Assembly: GCF_031954525.1 (NCBI RefSeq) | Contig: NZ_CP134867.1 | Coordinates: 744,001 to 808,000 of the forward strand | Source: Dyella sp. BiH032 | Lineage (GTDB): Bacteria > Pseudomonadota > Gammaproteobacteria > Xanthomonadales > Rhodanobacteraceae | Length of the DNA stretch: 64,000 nt | Direction: 5' to 3' | Part shown: piece by piece, positions 46,382 to 56,042 of the stretch | Layout of the letters: the number at the start of each line of letters is the position of its first letter | How positions within the stretch are numbered: position 1 is the first letter of the stretch | The notes under the pieces: model-generated | Seen by the model: the letters and a program-made list of their open reading frames with translations, nothing else | Databases searched by the model: none | Told to the model about the DNA's origin: nothing | Program-made: the position numbers and the translations under genes

Positions 46382-49300
46382 TTATTCCGCAGGCTGCGCC
46401 GGTTGGCGCAAGGTCTGCCGCACACTCGGCATCACCGTCCCCGCGCGCGCCGCCAGCTCATGCGCGATATCGACCAGGCCGAGCTGGCGCGCGACGTCCG
46501 CGGGCGTGCGGCCGAACGCGTCGGCCGCGCTGCGGTCGGCGCCGCGCGCGAGCAGCACGCGCGCCGGCGGCAGGAGCGCATGCATGGCACAGGCGTGCAG
46601 CGCGGTGACGCCGCGCTGGTCGGCGTGCTCGATGCGCGCGCCCGCATCCAGCAGCACCGGCACCAGCGCCCCGATGTGGGTGGCGTCGCAGGGGCTGCCC
46701 GGGCGCACGTGCGCACCCAGCAGCAACTGCAGCGGCGCCATGCCGTCCTTGTCGGCGCGGTTCACGTCGGCGCCGCGCTTGAGCAGCACGTCGAACAGGC
46801 GCCGCGCGCGCAGGCTGTCGTTGTGCTCGAAGCCGAACTGGGCGGCGGCATGCAGCGCGCTATGGCCGCGCGCGTCCACCGCGTGAATGTCCGCGCCGCC
46901 GTCGAGCAGCTGTTCGGCCATGTCCGAATGACCCATCGCTGCGGCCACCATCAACGCGGTCGCTTCGCCGGGCAGCCGCTGGTCGACGTCCACACCGTGC
47001 TCCAGCAGCAGCGCCACCGCCGTATCACGGCGGCCCGCCACCGCGGCGGCGAGCGCCGTCATGCCGTTGGCGGCGGTCAGGGAGGTATCCGCGCCGGCGT
47101 CGAGCAGGCGCGCCGCCACGTCGCGATGGCCCATGCCGCAGGCGTGCAGGAGCGCGGTCGCGCCCTGGCGGTCCCGGGTGTTCACCGGCAAGCCGAGTTC
47201 GAGCATGCGCTCCACCGCGGCCACGGCACCGGCCGCGGCGGCGGCGGGGAGGTCGTCGGCACGCAGGGCGCGGCGTGGGCGTGTCCACTCGCCCCAATCC
47301 AGCCAGCGTTCGATCTGCGGATGATCGAACGCCAGGCCCAGCGGCGTTTCGCCGTTGGCGTCGGTCGCTTCAGCGTCGGCGCCGTGCGCCACCAATACGC
47401 GCACCAGCGGCAGCGCCTTCTCGCCGTGTTCGACCGCGGCGAACAGTGGCGTGCGTCCCTGGGTGTCGCGCGTATTGGGATCGCAGCCGCGCGCGAGCAG
47501 CGCCTGCAGCACGCGCAGTTGTCCTTGCGCAGCGGCCACGTGCACCGGGGTGCGTTCGCGCGCCTCCGTGCCGAACGGATCGGCGCCACGCTCCAGCAGG
47601 TCCACGGCCAGCGTCGAGGCCGCGGCGCTGTCGTCCAGCCGCTGCAACGCCTGGGCGAACAGGCCCGCACCGGCGGGGCTGGCGCCGGCCGCGAGCAGGT
47701 CCTCGATCGCCTCGGCGGAGGCCGGCAGCTGCGGCAGCAGCGCATCGAACAGGCGGCGGCCCAGCGGGGGCAGTGCGGGTTCGCGGTCTTCGGCGACCTC
47801 TGCGTCGTCCACCAGCTGCGGCTGCAGGCGCGCTTCGGGTGACAGGGCGTGTTCCAGCAGCCAGCGCCGCGCGGCTGCGAGGCCGGGGCCGGCCAGGTCG
47901 AGATAGAGCTGCGCCAGCTGCGACTGCGGCCATTCCTTCACCCGCTGGGTGAAGGTGGACACGATGGCCCAGTGACCGAAGCGCAGCGCATCGAGCAGAT
48001 GAGCCGGCGTATCCGCGCCTTCGGCCAGGGCTTCGTCGAAACGCAGGTTGGTGGGCAGCGGCGTGTCCGGGTCCAGCAGCGCGACCAGGTCCCAGCGACC
48101 CGCGGCGGCGGCGTGGTCCAGCGCGCTGCGGCCGTCGGCGCCCGGCGTCCGGGGCTCCGCGCCCAGCGCGAGCAGGGCGCGGATAGTCTCCGCGTGCGCC
48201 TGCGGCGACTGGCAGGCGAGCGTGAGCGCGTCGCGGCCGTGCACGTCGCGCACGCGTGCGTCGGGCTGCGCCTCCGCCAGCAGCTGCACGATGCCGACCT
48301 TGCCGGCACGCGCGGCTTCCATCAGCGCGGTGCGGCCGTGGCGGTCGGCAAGCGTGACGTCGGCGCCGGCCTGGCGCAGCACGCGGCAGATCTGTTCGTG
48401 ACCTTCCGACGCGGCCTCCATCAGGGCGCTGCGGTGGCGCGAGTCCACCGCGTTCGCCGCGGCGCGGTGCTTGAGCAGCAGGCGTACGCCTTCCGGATCG
48501 TCCTCGGCGATACCCGCGGCGGCGACGAGGGCCGGCTCGCCGTCGGGCGGCGTGGGCTTGGCGCCGTGTTCCAGCAGGAACTTCACCAGCGGCCAGTTCG
48601 CCGCGCGGCACGCGGTGGCAAGCGGGCTCACCCGTGCGCGGTTGAGCGCATTCGGCGGCGCGCCGGCATCGAGCAGCATGGCGGCGACGATCGGCTCCTC
48701 GCTCAGCACCGCGCCGTGCAGCGCGGTGTTGCCTTCGGTGTCGACGGCGAGCGGGCTGGCGCCATTGGCCAGCAGCGTCATCACCGCATCGGGACGGCCG
48801 TGCCAGCTGTCGCGCGTGGCGGCCAGCAGTGGCGTGAGGCCGCCGCTGGCGCGATTCACATCGGCGCCCTTGGCGATCAGGGCGCGGAGCAGGCGGGTGT
48901 CCGGCAGCAGCGCGGCGAGCATCAGTACCGGGCGCTGGTCGCGGTCGCCGGGCGGCGGCGCGGTGTTCGGGTCGGCGCCGGCCTCGATCAGGGCCAGCGC
49001 GCGTTCGATGTCGCCATCGCGCGTCGCCGCGAGCAAGGCCTGCGCCTGCTCGGGCGTGCCGGCGGTGCGCTCCTGCTCGTTGAGCACGGGCGCCGGCTTC
49101 GGCTTCGGCGCGGCGGCGGGCTCGGGCCGCGACGGCGCGGCCTGGCGGGGGCGCCGGCTTTCGCACAGCAGCGCGCGCAGCGTGCGGTTGGCGATCACCA
49201 GGCAGCACAGCGGCAGCAGCACTACGCCATAGATCGCCAGCGCGGTGATGCGCAGCTCCGACGGCAGTACGCCGTAGAGTCCGGCCAGCGCGATCGCCGC

Positions 49301-49864
49301 GAAGGCCAGCACCAGCAGCGCCAGCGCGGCGGGCAGGAAATGCGTAAAGAAGCGCTCCTCGCGCGACAGGTGGCGGCCGAAGGCGATGCTGCGCGCCGTG
49401 GCGGTGAAGATCCACGAGCCTTCGTTGTGCGGCCCCTGGCCTTGTTGGGGCGGGTAGGCATCGTCCCACACGTAGACGAGGCCGAACGCCGGCCACATCC
49501 GCCACAACGCCGCCAGCGCGACGACCAGTGCGCCGGCAAGCAGCAGGGCCGCGCCCAGGTTGTGCGCCTGGTTGAGGCGCAGCATCGGCCACGCGACCAG
49601 CAGGAACACCAGCACCACGTAGCCGGTGAACATCACCAGATGCGCTGCGCCGCGGCGCAGCACCGTGCGCAGGAAACGCGGTTCTGGATCGAAGCCGATC
49701 GCGTGGCACACCGCCGCCATGGTCAGCGCATTGGCCAGCAGCAGGGGAATCAGCGAAAGCGGGCTGGCGCTGAGAGCCGCGACGGCGACGGCCAGGAGGC
49801 CGGGCACGAACCAGAGCAGGCCCTGCAGGAAAGGCGGCGGGCGGCGCGTTTTGGAATAGGACAT
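46382..49864 (-). CDS. Giant membrane-anchored ankyrin-repeat protein
   Basis: 1160 residues. Six or so membrane segments occupy residues about 15-235. A Pro/Ala linker with PAAAPKPKPAP leads to about 20 ankyrin repeats filling the rest (about 270-1150), with typical units such as GNTALHGAVLSEEPIVAAML, GRTALMEAARAGKVGIVQLL and GHSALHAAAQFG. Repeat strings of this size usually bind proteins. There is no catalytic domain. It resembles large Ank proteins in Xanthomonadales, which I cannot confirm here. The repeats face the cytoplasm if the N-terminus is inside, by inference. Convergent with the kef gene. Confidence 0.85.
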   Translation of the reverse strand: MSYSKTRRPPPFLQGLLWFVPGLLAVAVAALSASPLSLIPLLLANALTMAAVCHAIGFDPEPRFLRTVLRRGAAHLVMFTGYVVLVFLLVAWPMLRLNQAHNLGAALLLAGALVVALAALWRMWPAFGLVYVWDDAYPPQQGQGPHNEGSWIFTATARSIAFGRHLSREERFFTHFLPAALALLVLAFAAIALAGLYGVLPSELRITALAIYGVVLLPLCCLVIANRTLRALLCESRRPRQAAPSRPEPAAAPKPKPAPVLNEQERTAGTPEQAQALLAATRDGDIERALALIEAGADPNTAPPPGDRDQRPVLMLAALLPDTRLLRALIAKGADVNRASGGLTPLLAATRDSWHGRPDAVMTLLANGASPLAVDTEGNTALHGAVLSEEPIVAAMLLDAGAPPNALNRARVSPLATACRAANWPLVKFLLEHGAKPTPPDGEPALVAAAGIAEDDPEGVRLLLKHRAAANAVDSRHRSALMEAASEGHEQICRVLRQAGADVTLADRHGRTALMEAARAGKVGIVQLLAEAQPDARVRDVHGRDALTLACQSPQAHAETIRALLALGAEPRTPGADGRSALDHAAAAGRWDLVALLDPDTPLPTNLRFDEALAEGADTPAHLLDALRFGHWAIVSTFTQRVKEWPQSQLAQLYLDLAGPGLAAARRWLLEHALSPEARLQPQLVDDAEVAEDREPALPPLGRRLFDALLPQLPASAEAIEDLLAAGASPAGAGLFAQALQRLDDSAAASTLAVDLLERGADPFGTEARERTPVHVAAAQGQLRVLQALLARGCDPNTRDTQGRTPLFAAVEHGEKALPLVRVLVAHGADAEATDANGETPLGLAFDHPQIERWLDWGEWTRPRRALRADDLPAAAAAGAVAAVERMLELGLPVNTRDRQGATALLHACGMGHRDVAARLLDAGADTSLTAANGMTALAAAVAGRRDTAVALLLEHGVDVDQRLPGEATALMVAAAMGHSDMAEQLLDGGADIHAVDARGHSALHAAAQFGFEHNDSLRARRLFDVLLKRGADVNRADKDGMAPLQLLLGAHVRPGSPCDATHIGALVPVLLDAGARIEHADQRGVTALHACAMHALLPPARVLLARGADRSAADAFGRTPADVARQLGLVDIAHELAARAGTVMPSVRQTLRQPAQPAE

Positions 49865-49931
49865 GGGCAGGGAGTATAGGAATCGTTAGAACGGCAGAAG
49901 GTAACCCGGCGTTAATCGAACGCCGGCGTAC

Positions 49932-50222
49932 TCATTCGCCGTGCCCACCGAGCGGCGAGTCCTTGAAGGCCGGTTGCGCCACCGAGATCGTGTGCTGCGG
50001 CGGCAGCTGCAGATGCCAGCCCTGCTCCTGGAGATTCTTGAGCACTGCGGTGGCGTCTTCCTTCGGCAGCTTGCGCTGCGCGTCCAGTTCCACTTCGAGC
50101 ACGAAGCGCAGGTCGCCGAGCATCAGCGCGAGCGATTCCGGCAGGACGCCGAAGTCGTCGTGTCGGGCAAGCCAGACATAGGTGTCGGCCTTGCGCAGGC
50201 TGGCATAGACGAAACAGTGCAT
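49932..50222 (-). CDS. ycgL: YcgL-domain protein
   Basis: 96 residues. The start MHCFVYASLRKADTYVWLAR is the YcgL signature, followed by PESLALMLGDLRFVLEVEL and the C-terminal LQEQGWHLQLPPQ. An in-frame codon at 50327 was rejected. The family is small, widely conserved in gammaproteobacteria and of unknown function. Divergent from the fadL gene. Confidence 0.88.
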   Translation of the reverse strand: MHCFVYASLRKADTYVWLARHDDFGVLPESLALMLGDLRFVLEVELDAQRKLPKEDATAVLKNLQEQGWHLQLPPQHTISVAQPAFKDSPLGGHGE

Positions 50223-50523
50223 AGGTTTGACCCAGAGAACGGAAGACAGTGGCGCACCGCGTGTCGCTGCAGCGCGGAATGACGACCGGCAATGGTCCGC
50301 GCCTTGGCCCCGACGGTCAACGCGCACGGTGCCGATCTTCCGCCATTGACGGTCGAACGCCCGTGATCGATGCCTAATTCGTCAATTGCTGCGACCGCAC
50401 TTGCAAGGCTCCCGTTCAGCCGGCACAGTGCCGGCCGGGGATGTCAAACGCGCGTATGAATTTTCTTGCCGGTCAGCCCCTTACTGTGACCCGATCCGGA
50501 CTAACGATAAGCAGGAGCTTCCG
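50223..50523. promoter_or_regulatory. Divergent promoter region, ycgL / fadL
   Basis: 301 bp without a gene. A palindrome GGCACAGTGCC lies near 50420 and an AGGAG ribosome site near 50513 serves fadL. No regulator motif was assigned. Confidence 0.4.
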
Positions 50524-51966
50524 ATGCAGAGTTCTCTCTTTTCCTTTTCGCGTGCGGCGCGCCCGCTCGCCCTCGCCGCGCTGAGCCTGGCTGTCGCCGG
50601 CGCCTTGTTCGCGCCGCAGCGCGCCGAAGCCAGCGCCTTCCAGCTGAAGGAAAACAGCGCCAAGTCCATGGGTCGCGCCTATGCCGGCTCGGCGACCGCG
50701 GGCGGCGACGTGTCGGTGGTGGTCAACAACCCCGCCGCTATGACCGACCTGAAGGGCACCTATTTCCAGGCCGACGTCACCGCCATCAACTTCGGCGCCA
50801 AGTTCAGCGGTTCCTCCCGTGACGCGCTCGGCCGCCCGATCGGCGGCGGCAACGGCGGCGACGCCGGCACCACGATGCCGGTGCCGGCGCTGTTCTTCGC
50901 CACCCAGGTGAGCGACCGCTGGCACATCGGTGCCGGCTTCTCGGTGCCGTTCGGCTTCCTGACCGAGTACGACCGCACCTGGAAGGGCCGCTACAACGCC
51001 ATCAAGTCCAAGTTCGAGTCGCTGGACGGCACGCTGTCCGCCTCGTTCGACGTGACCGACACCTTCACCCTGGGCGCCAGCTTCATCGCGCAGAAGACCA
51101 GCGCGGAACTTACCAGCGCGATCAACTTCAACGCCGTGGGCCTGGGCCTGGTGCAGCAGGCCGCGCTGGCCGGCAAGATCACCCCGGCCCAGGCGCAGGC
51201 CCTGGGCCAGCAGGTCAGCCTCGTGGTGCCGCCGGGCAGCGACGGCCTGGCCCGCATCAAGGGCGACGACTGGGGCTACGGCTGGCAGCTGGGCGGCTAC
51301 TGGAAGCTGACTCCGAATGACCGCCTGGCGCTGAACTACCACTCGAAGATCTCGCACAAGCTGGAAGGCACCGGCAACTTCACCGTGCCGACCAACGTGC
51401 AGGCCCTGCTGGCCAACCCGACCGTGGCCGCGCTGCTCGCCGGCGCCGGCGGCGTGCCGTTCACGCACACCACGGGTACCGCGGACTTCACCACGCCCGC
51501 CACCGCTACCGCCAGCTTCTGGCACCAGGACGAGAAGTTCGGCCTGGGCTTCGACTTGGCCTGGACCAAGTGGGACGTGTTCAAGGAACTGCGCGTCGAC
51601 TACGGCAACCCGGCGCAGCCGCCGAGCGTGGAGCAGTACAACTGGCGCAACACCTGGTACGCGGCGGTGGGCGGCGATTACTACCTCAACGACAAGGTGA
51701 CCCTGCGTGCCGGCGTGTCCGTGGATACCACGCCGACCCATGCGAGCACCCGCAGCCCGCGCGTGCCGGATTCGACCCGCAAGTTCCTCTCGTTCGGCGT
51801 GGGCTACAAGGCCAGCGAACACTTCGAGTTGAACGCCGGCTACACCCACATCTTCGTCAACAACGCGCACATCCAGGGCGTGGCCAGCTCGACGGGCGAC
51901 ACGTTGACGGGCAGCTTCGACGATTACGGCAACCTGCTGAGCATCTCGGCGCAGTACAAGTTCTAA
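50524..51966 (+). CDS. fadL: FadL/TodX-type outer membrane transporter
   Basis: 480 residues. A signal peptide (cleavage near AEA-SA, about 37) is followed by the FadL plug SAFQLKENSAKSMGRAYAGS and VSVVVNNPAAMTDLKGTY, where the NPAA motif is the family hallmark. A barrel of 14 strands ends with Phe (ISAQYKF). It imports hydrophobic substrates, classically long-chain fatty acids. It precedes the coniferyl aldehyde dehydrogenase operon on the other strand and is separated by a strong terminator. Confidence 0.92.
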   Translation: MQSSLFSFSRAARPLALAALSLAVAGALFAPQRAEASAFQLKENSAKSMGRAYAGSATAGGDVSVVVNNPAAMTDLKGTYFQADVTAINFGAKFSGSSRDALGRPIGGGNGGDAGTTMPVPALFFATQVSDRWHIGAGFSVPFGFLTEYDRTWKGRYNAIKSKFESLDGTLSASFDVTDTFTLGASFIAQKTSAELTSAINFNAVGLGLVQQAALAGKITPAQAQALGQQVSLVVPPGSDGLARIKGDDWGYGWQLGGYWKLTPNDRLALNYHSKISHKLEGTGNFTVPTNVQALLANPTVAALLAGAGGVPFTHTTGTADFTTPATATASFWHQDEKFGLGFDLAWTKWDVFKELRVDYGNPAQPPSVEQYNWRNTWYAAVGGDYYLNDKVTLRAGVSVDTTPTHASTRSPRVPDSTRKFLSFGVGYKASEHFELNAGYTHIFVNNAHIQGVASSTGDTLTGSFDDYGNLLSISAQYKF

Positions 51967-51987
51967 GCGCCAAGGTTCTTCGGTAAC

Positions 51988-52022
51988 AAAAAACCTCCCC
52001 GCGCGAGCGGGGAGGTTTTTTT
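51988..52022. terminator. Strong bidirectional terminator
   Basis: A GC stem CCTCCCCGC with GCGGGGAGG around GCGA is flanked by A-tract and T-tract (AAAAAA/TTTTTTT). It lies between convergent fadL and calB and ends both operons. Confidence 0.9.
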
Positions 52023-52072
52023 ATGAAGCAGAACGCAGCGCCCATCGCTATCCATTCGGCGGCGCCCGCCCG

Positions 52073-53482
52073 TCAGCCTCGCTTGAGCATCAGCTGGACC
52101 ATGCGCCGGAACCGCTCGCCGTAGGGCGGATTCAACAATCCCGCGCCGTTGACGCGCGCCTGGCGGAACACCGGTTTTACGTGGGAGAACGTACGGAATC
52201 CCGCCTCCCCGTGATAGCCGCCGGTACCCGAAGGCCCGACACCGCCGAACGGCAATCCGTGCTGGGCGATGTGGTACAGCGTGTCGTTGACGGTTACGCC
52301 GCCGGCGGTGGTGCGGGCGAGCACGCGATCGATCCGTCCGCGGTCTTCCTCGAACAGGTACAACGCCAGCGGATGCGGCCGCGCGGCGACGTAGGCGATG
52401 GCCTGGTCGAGATCGTCGTAAGGCACCAGCGGCAGTAGCGGACCGAAGATCTCCTCCTGCATCACCGGCAGGCCGTCGTTCGCGCCGGTCAGTAGCAGGG
52501 GAAGCATGCGCTGTTTTGCGACGTCGTCGCTGCCTTCGCCCAGCGGTTCGATGCGGGCGCCTCCCTGCTTTGCCGAATCGCGCAGGTCGGCCAGGCGCTG
52601 GTACTGGCGTTCGGAAATGATGCTGGCGTACTGCGCGTTGTCGATCGGTCGCGGATAGAGCCGGGCGGCGACCGCGCGCGCGGTCGTGACGAACTCATCG
52701 ATGCGCGCTCGCGGCAGCAGCACGTAGTCCGGTGCGATGCAGGTCTGCCCCGCGTTGAACAGCTTGCCTACCAGGATGCGTTCCACCGCATGCCCGAAAC
52801 GAGCCCCGGGGCCGACGATGGCCGGAGATTTGCCGCCCAGCTCCAGGGTGACTGGCGTGAGGTTCGCCGACGCCGCGCGCATCACGTGGCGGCCCACGGC
52901 GGTGGAGCCGGTGAACAGCAGATGGTCGAACGGCAACGCGGAGAATGCCTGCGCCACGTCGGCGGCGCCCAGCACGATCTGCACTTCGTCGGGCTTGAAA
53001 TACCGCGCCGCCAGCTGCGCGAACAGCGCGGAGAAGCGCGGCGTGTACTCGCTCATCTTGACCATCACGCGGTTGCCCGCCGCCAACGCGTCGATCATCG
53101 GTCCGGCAGCGAGATACAGCGGGTAGTTCCACGGCACGATGATGCCCACCACGCCCAGCGGCTGAGGACGCAGCTCGTTGCGCGCGGGCAGGAACAGCAG
53201 TCCCGGCAGGCTGCGGCGCGGCTTCATCCAGCGGCGGCCATGCCGCAGGGCATGGCGGATCGCCGACAGGCTGGGAAACACCTCGAGCAGGTCGGTTTCC
53301 TCCGAGGGACGCCCGCCGAAATCCTGGTGGATAGCATCAGCGATGTCGCCGCGGTGATCGGCGATCAGCGCCTGCAGCGCGCGCAATCGCGCGGCGCGCG
53401 CGGGCCACGCAGGCATGGGGTCGCGCGCATGCGCGTCGCGCATGCGCAGGAGCAGGGCATCGAGCGTGTCGGTGACGGTCAT
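52073..53482 (-). CDS. calB: Coniferyl-aldehyde-type dehydrogenase
   Basis: 469 residues. Motifs are VPWNYPLYLAAGP (oxyanion Asn), LELGGKSPAIVG (general base Glu), LFNAGQTCIAPDYVL (nucleophile Cys) and EEIFGPLLPL. The short length and N-terminus fit the coniferyl aldehyde dehydrogenase subfamily (class-3-like ALDHs), which also oxidise fatty aldehydes. Last gene of the AraC-associated operon; the start is 4 bp after the TonB receptor stop. The true substrate is inferred only. Confidence 0.9.
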   Translation of the reverse strand: MTVTDTLDALLLRMRDAHARDPMPAWPARAARLRALQALIADHRGDIADAIHQDFGGRPSEETDLLEVFPSLSAIRHALRHGRRWMKPRRSLPGLLFLPARNELRPQPLGVVGIIVPWNYPLYLAAGPMIDALAAGNRVMVKMSEYTPRFSALFAQLAARYFKPDEVQIVLGAADVAQAFSALPFDHLLFTGSTAVGRHVMRAASANLTPVTLELGGKSPAIVGPGARFGHAVERILVGKLFNAGQTCIAPDYVLLPRARIDEFVTTARAVAARLYPRPIDNAQYASIISERQYQRLADLRDSAKQGGARIEPLGEGSDDVAKQRMLPLLLTGANDGLPVMQEEIFGPLLPLVPYDDLDQAIAYVAARPHPLALYLFEEDRGRIDRVLARTTAGGVTVNDTLYHIAQHGLPFGGVGPSGTGGYHGEAGFRTFSHVKPVFRQARVNGAGLLNPPYGERFRRMVQLMLKRG

Positions 53483-53486
53483 CGGT

Positions 53487-55970
53487 TCAGAACTTTGCGC
53501 GGAGTTCCACGCCCCACATGCGCGGCGGCGTGATGCTGGCGTACGGCGTGCCGAACACGGTGGTGCTGATGTTGTTCACGCCGGTGACGTAGCGATCATT
53601 GAAGAGATTGCTAGCGTACAGCGCCACGCCCCAACGGTCGCCGGGCGCGCGCCAGTCCAGGCGCGCGTCGGTCCGATGCTGGGCCTCGCCGACCTTGAAG
53701 TTGGGGCTGATCACGCAGTCGCCCTGCAAGCGCGAATCGTTGTTGCAGCGTGTCTTGCCGCGGTAGGCGTAGTTCACGTCGAACTCCAGCGCGCCACCGG
53801 CGACATTGCGCCACGTATAGGCCAGCCCCGCGGTGTAGGAAAAACGCGGTTCGCCGGTGGGCTGGCCGGTGAGCACCGCGCCCGAGTCGGCCACGGCCTT
53901 GCGGTAGGTGGAGTCGATGTACGCGCCGGTGAAGTTCAGACGCAGCTCCTCGACCGGTTGCCACAGCGCTTCCAACTCCAGGCCCTTGGCTTCCTGGTCG
54001 GTGCTGTTGACCAGATAGCGGGGCACGCCGGAGCCGGCGCTGTTCGGATCGAGCGAGAGCGATTGCTTGTTGTCGTAGCGGTAGTAGTACACCGAGCCGT
54101 TGAGCAGCAGATTCTGCTCCGGGAAGGTCGTCTTCAATCCCGCTTCGTAATTGATGACCTTTTCCGGCGCGAAGCGCGAGCCGACCTGCACGCTGTTGTA
54201 GCCGCCGGCCTTGTAGCCCTTGGTCACCGACGCATAACCCATCACGTCCGGCGTGAACTTGTAGTCCAGCACGAGGCGCGGGCTGACGTTGTTCCAGGTG
54301 TTGTGGAATTGCACCGGTACGCCGACCGCGTCGGTGAAGATGATGTTGTTGCCGAAGGCGGCCAGCGCCATCTGCGCTTCCGGCGGCAGCATCGCCAGTA
54401 CGCCGGCCTGGTCCAGCGCCTGGATCGTGCCGTCGAACTGCGGCGCGCTGCGCGGCATGTTGTACCAGGAGAAGGTCTTGCGGTCGCGCGTATAGCGGAT
54501 GCCGGTGGTGATGTTGAAGCGGTCGCTGACGTGCCAGATCACGTCTCCGAACGCGGCGTAGGCCTTGAACTTGCCCACGTTGCTGATGGCCTCGTGCCAG
54601 GGGTCGCCAAGCAGCGTGTACGGGAGGCCGTTCGCCTGCAGAAAGCTGCTGATGTCGGTGAGTGGCGTACCGGCGCCCATGACGTTGTTGGCGAGCGTAT
54701 CGAGGCTGTCGGTGAAGATGTTGGTCTGGCTGGTCTGCCGCGCCTGCTCCTGGTAGTAGCTCAAGCCGGCCACCCAGTCGGCGATGCCGGTGTTGCCGGA
54801 AAGTTTGAATTCCTGGTACCAGCTGTTGTTGTGCTCGATGTTGGTGGTGTCCAGGTAGCTGACGATGTGGTTCGTGCCGTCGTAATCGCCGCGGTTGAAC
54901 GTGTCGAAGCCGCGCCAGGCCGTCGTGGAAACCAGGCTGCCCCAGCTGAAGGAGTGGTCGAAGGTCAGCGTCACGCCGTCGAAGGTGCGCGATTCGCGGC
55001 CGCCCACCGCGTCGTTGTACAGCGGCGCGTGCAGGGGGTTGAGATAGGTGGACGGGTCGGGCGGGAACGGCGGGCGCTGGTTCGTATCGTTCGACAGCGG
55101 GACCAGGCCGAAGGCCGGATGCGGCGGCTGATTGAGCTTCTCGTGGTCCCAGGACAGCAGCATGCGCGTGTCCGGCGTGAGGTTCCAGCGGAACACGGCG
55201 CGCGTGCCCCAATCGTTGTCCTCGCCGTAGCGCTTGCCGGTGGCGGCGTCCTTCACCCAGCCGTCGCTCTGGTTGTCATACGCGCTAACGCGCAATGCCA
55301 TGTCGTGATTGATCGGCAGGTTGAGCAGCGCATCGCCGTAGACCTTGCCGTAGTTGCCGACGCGCAGGCGCGCTTTGCCTTCGAAGCGGTCGGTGGGTTC
55401 GTTAGTGACGATGGAGATCGCGCCGGCCGCGGCATTGCGTCCGAACAGCGTGCCCTGCGGGCCCTTGAGCACTTCGATGCGCGCCAGGTCATTGAAGGCC
55501 AGCAGCGCGCCGCCGGAGCGGGCTGCGTACACGCCGTTGATGTAGACGCCCACCGCCGGCTCGGTGCCGATGCCGAAATCGCTGGTGGCGATGCCGCGCA
55601 GCTGGTAGTTCGGCTGCGTCGGCTGGTCGGCGCTGACCACCAGGCCCGGCACGAACAGGTCCATCTTGCTCAGGTCGGTGGCCGCCAGCGTATCGACCTG
55701 CTTGGCCGTGACGATCTGCAAGGGAATCGGTACCGACTGCATCTCCTGGTTGCGACTCTGCGCGGTCACCGTGACGTTGCCCAGCAGCTTGGCCTTGGCA
55801 GGATCCGCGGCGTTCTGCGGCGACGGGCTGCCGCCGTCCTGGCCGTTGGGCGGGCTGGCCGGATTCCCCGCCGAATCACCGGCATGGGCGGCCTGCGCGC
55901 ATAACAGCAGCGCGGTGCCGCCCAGCAGTTGGCGCAGCGATACGGACAGCGGACGTGGACGGATGCTCAT
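53487..55970 (-). CDS. TonB-dependent outer membrane receptor
   Basis: 827 residues. A signal peptide (about 1-31, cleavage near AHA-GD) is followed by a plug (about 70-190) with VTVTAQSRNQEMQSVPI, QLRGIATSDFGIGTEPAVGV and EVLKGPQGTLFGRNAAAGAI, and a 22-strand barrel ending in RMWGVELRAKF with terminal Phe. Plug and barrel form an energised outer membrane importer. The substrate is unknown. It lies between a cytochrome gene and calB, in an operon with an AraC regulator, so it probably imports the compound oxidised by that set. Confidence 0.93.
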   Translation of the reverse strand: MSIRPRPLSVSLRQLLGGTALLLCAQAAHAGDSAGNPASPPNGQDGGSPSPQNAADPAKAKLLGNVTVTAQSRNQEMQSVPIPLQIVTAKQVDTLAATDLSKMDLFVPGLVVSADQPTQPNYQLRGIATSDFGIGTEPAVGVYINGVYAARSGGALLAFNDLARIEVLKGPQGTLFGRNAAAGAISIVTNEPTDRFEGKARLRVGNYGKVYGDALLNLPINHDMALRVSAYDNQSDGWVKDAATGKRYGEDNDWGTRAVFRWNLTPDTRMLLSWDHEKLNQPPHPAFGLVPLSNDTNQRPPFPPDPSTYLNPLHAPLYNDAVGGRESRTFDGVTLTFDHSFSWGSLVSTTAWRGFDTFNRGDYDGTNHIVSYLDTTNIEHNNSWYQEFKLSGNTGIADWVAGLSYYQEQARQTSQTNIFTDSLDTLANNVMGAGTPLTDISSFLQANGLPYTLLGDPWHEAISNVGKFKAYAAFGDVIWHVSDRFNITTGIRYTRDRKTFSWYNMPRSAPQFDGTIQALDQAGVLAMLPPEAQMALAAFGNNIIFTDAVGVPVQFHNTWNNVSPRLVLDYKFTPDVMGYASVTKGYKAGGYNSVQVGSRFAPEKVINYEAGLKTTFPEQNLLLNGSVYYYRYDNKQSLSLDPNSAGSGVPRYLVNSTDQEAKGLELEALWQPVEELRLNFTGAYIDSTYRKAVADSGAVLTGQPTGEPRFSYTAGLAYTWRNVAGGALEFDVNYAYRGKTRCNNDSRLQGDCVISPNFKVGEAQHRTDARLDWRAPGDRWGVALYASNLFNDRYVTGVNNISTTVFGTPYASITPPRMWGVELRAKF

Positions 55971-56042
55971 CGGCGGTTCTCCCCTCGTGGACGGCGCCGC
56001 GTCCCCACGCGGCGACCGTGCTGGTTTTTCTCGGCGCGCGCG

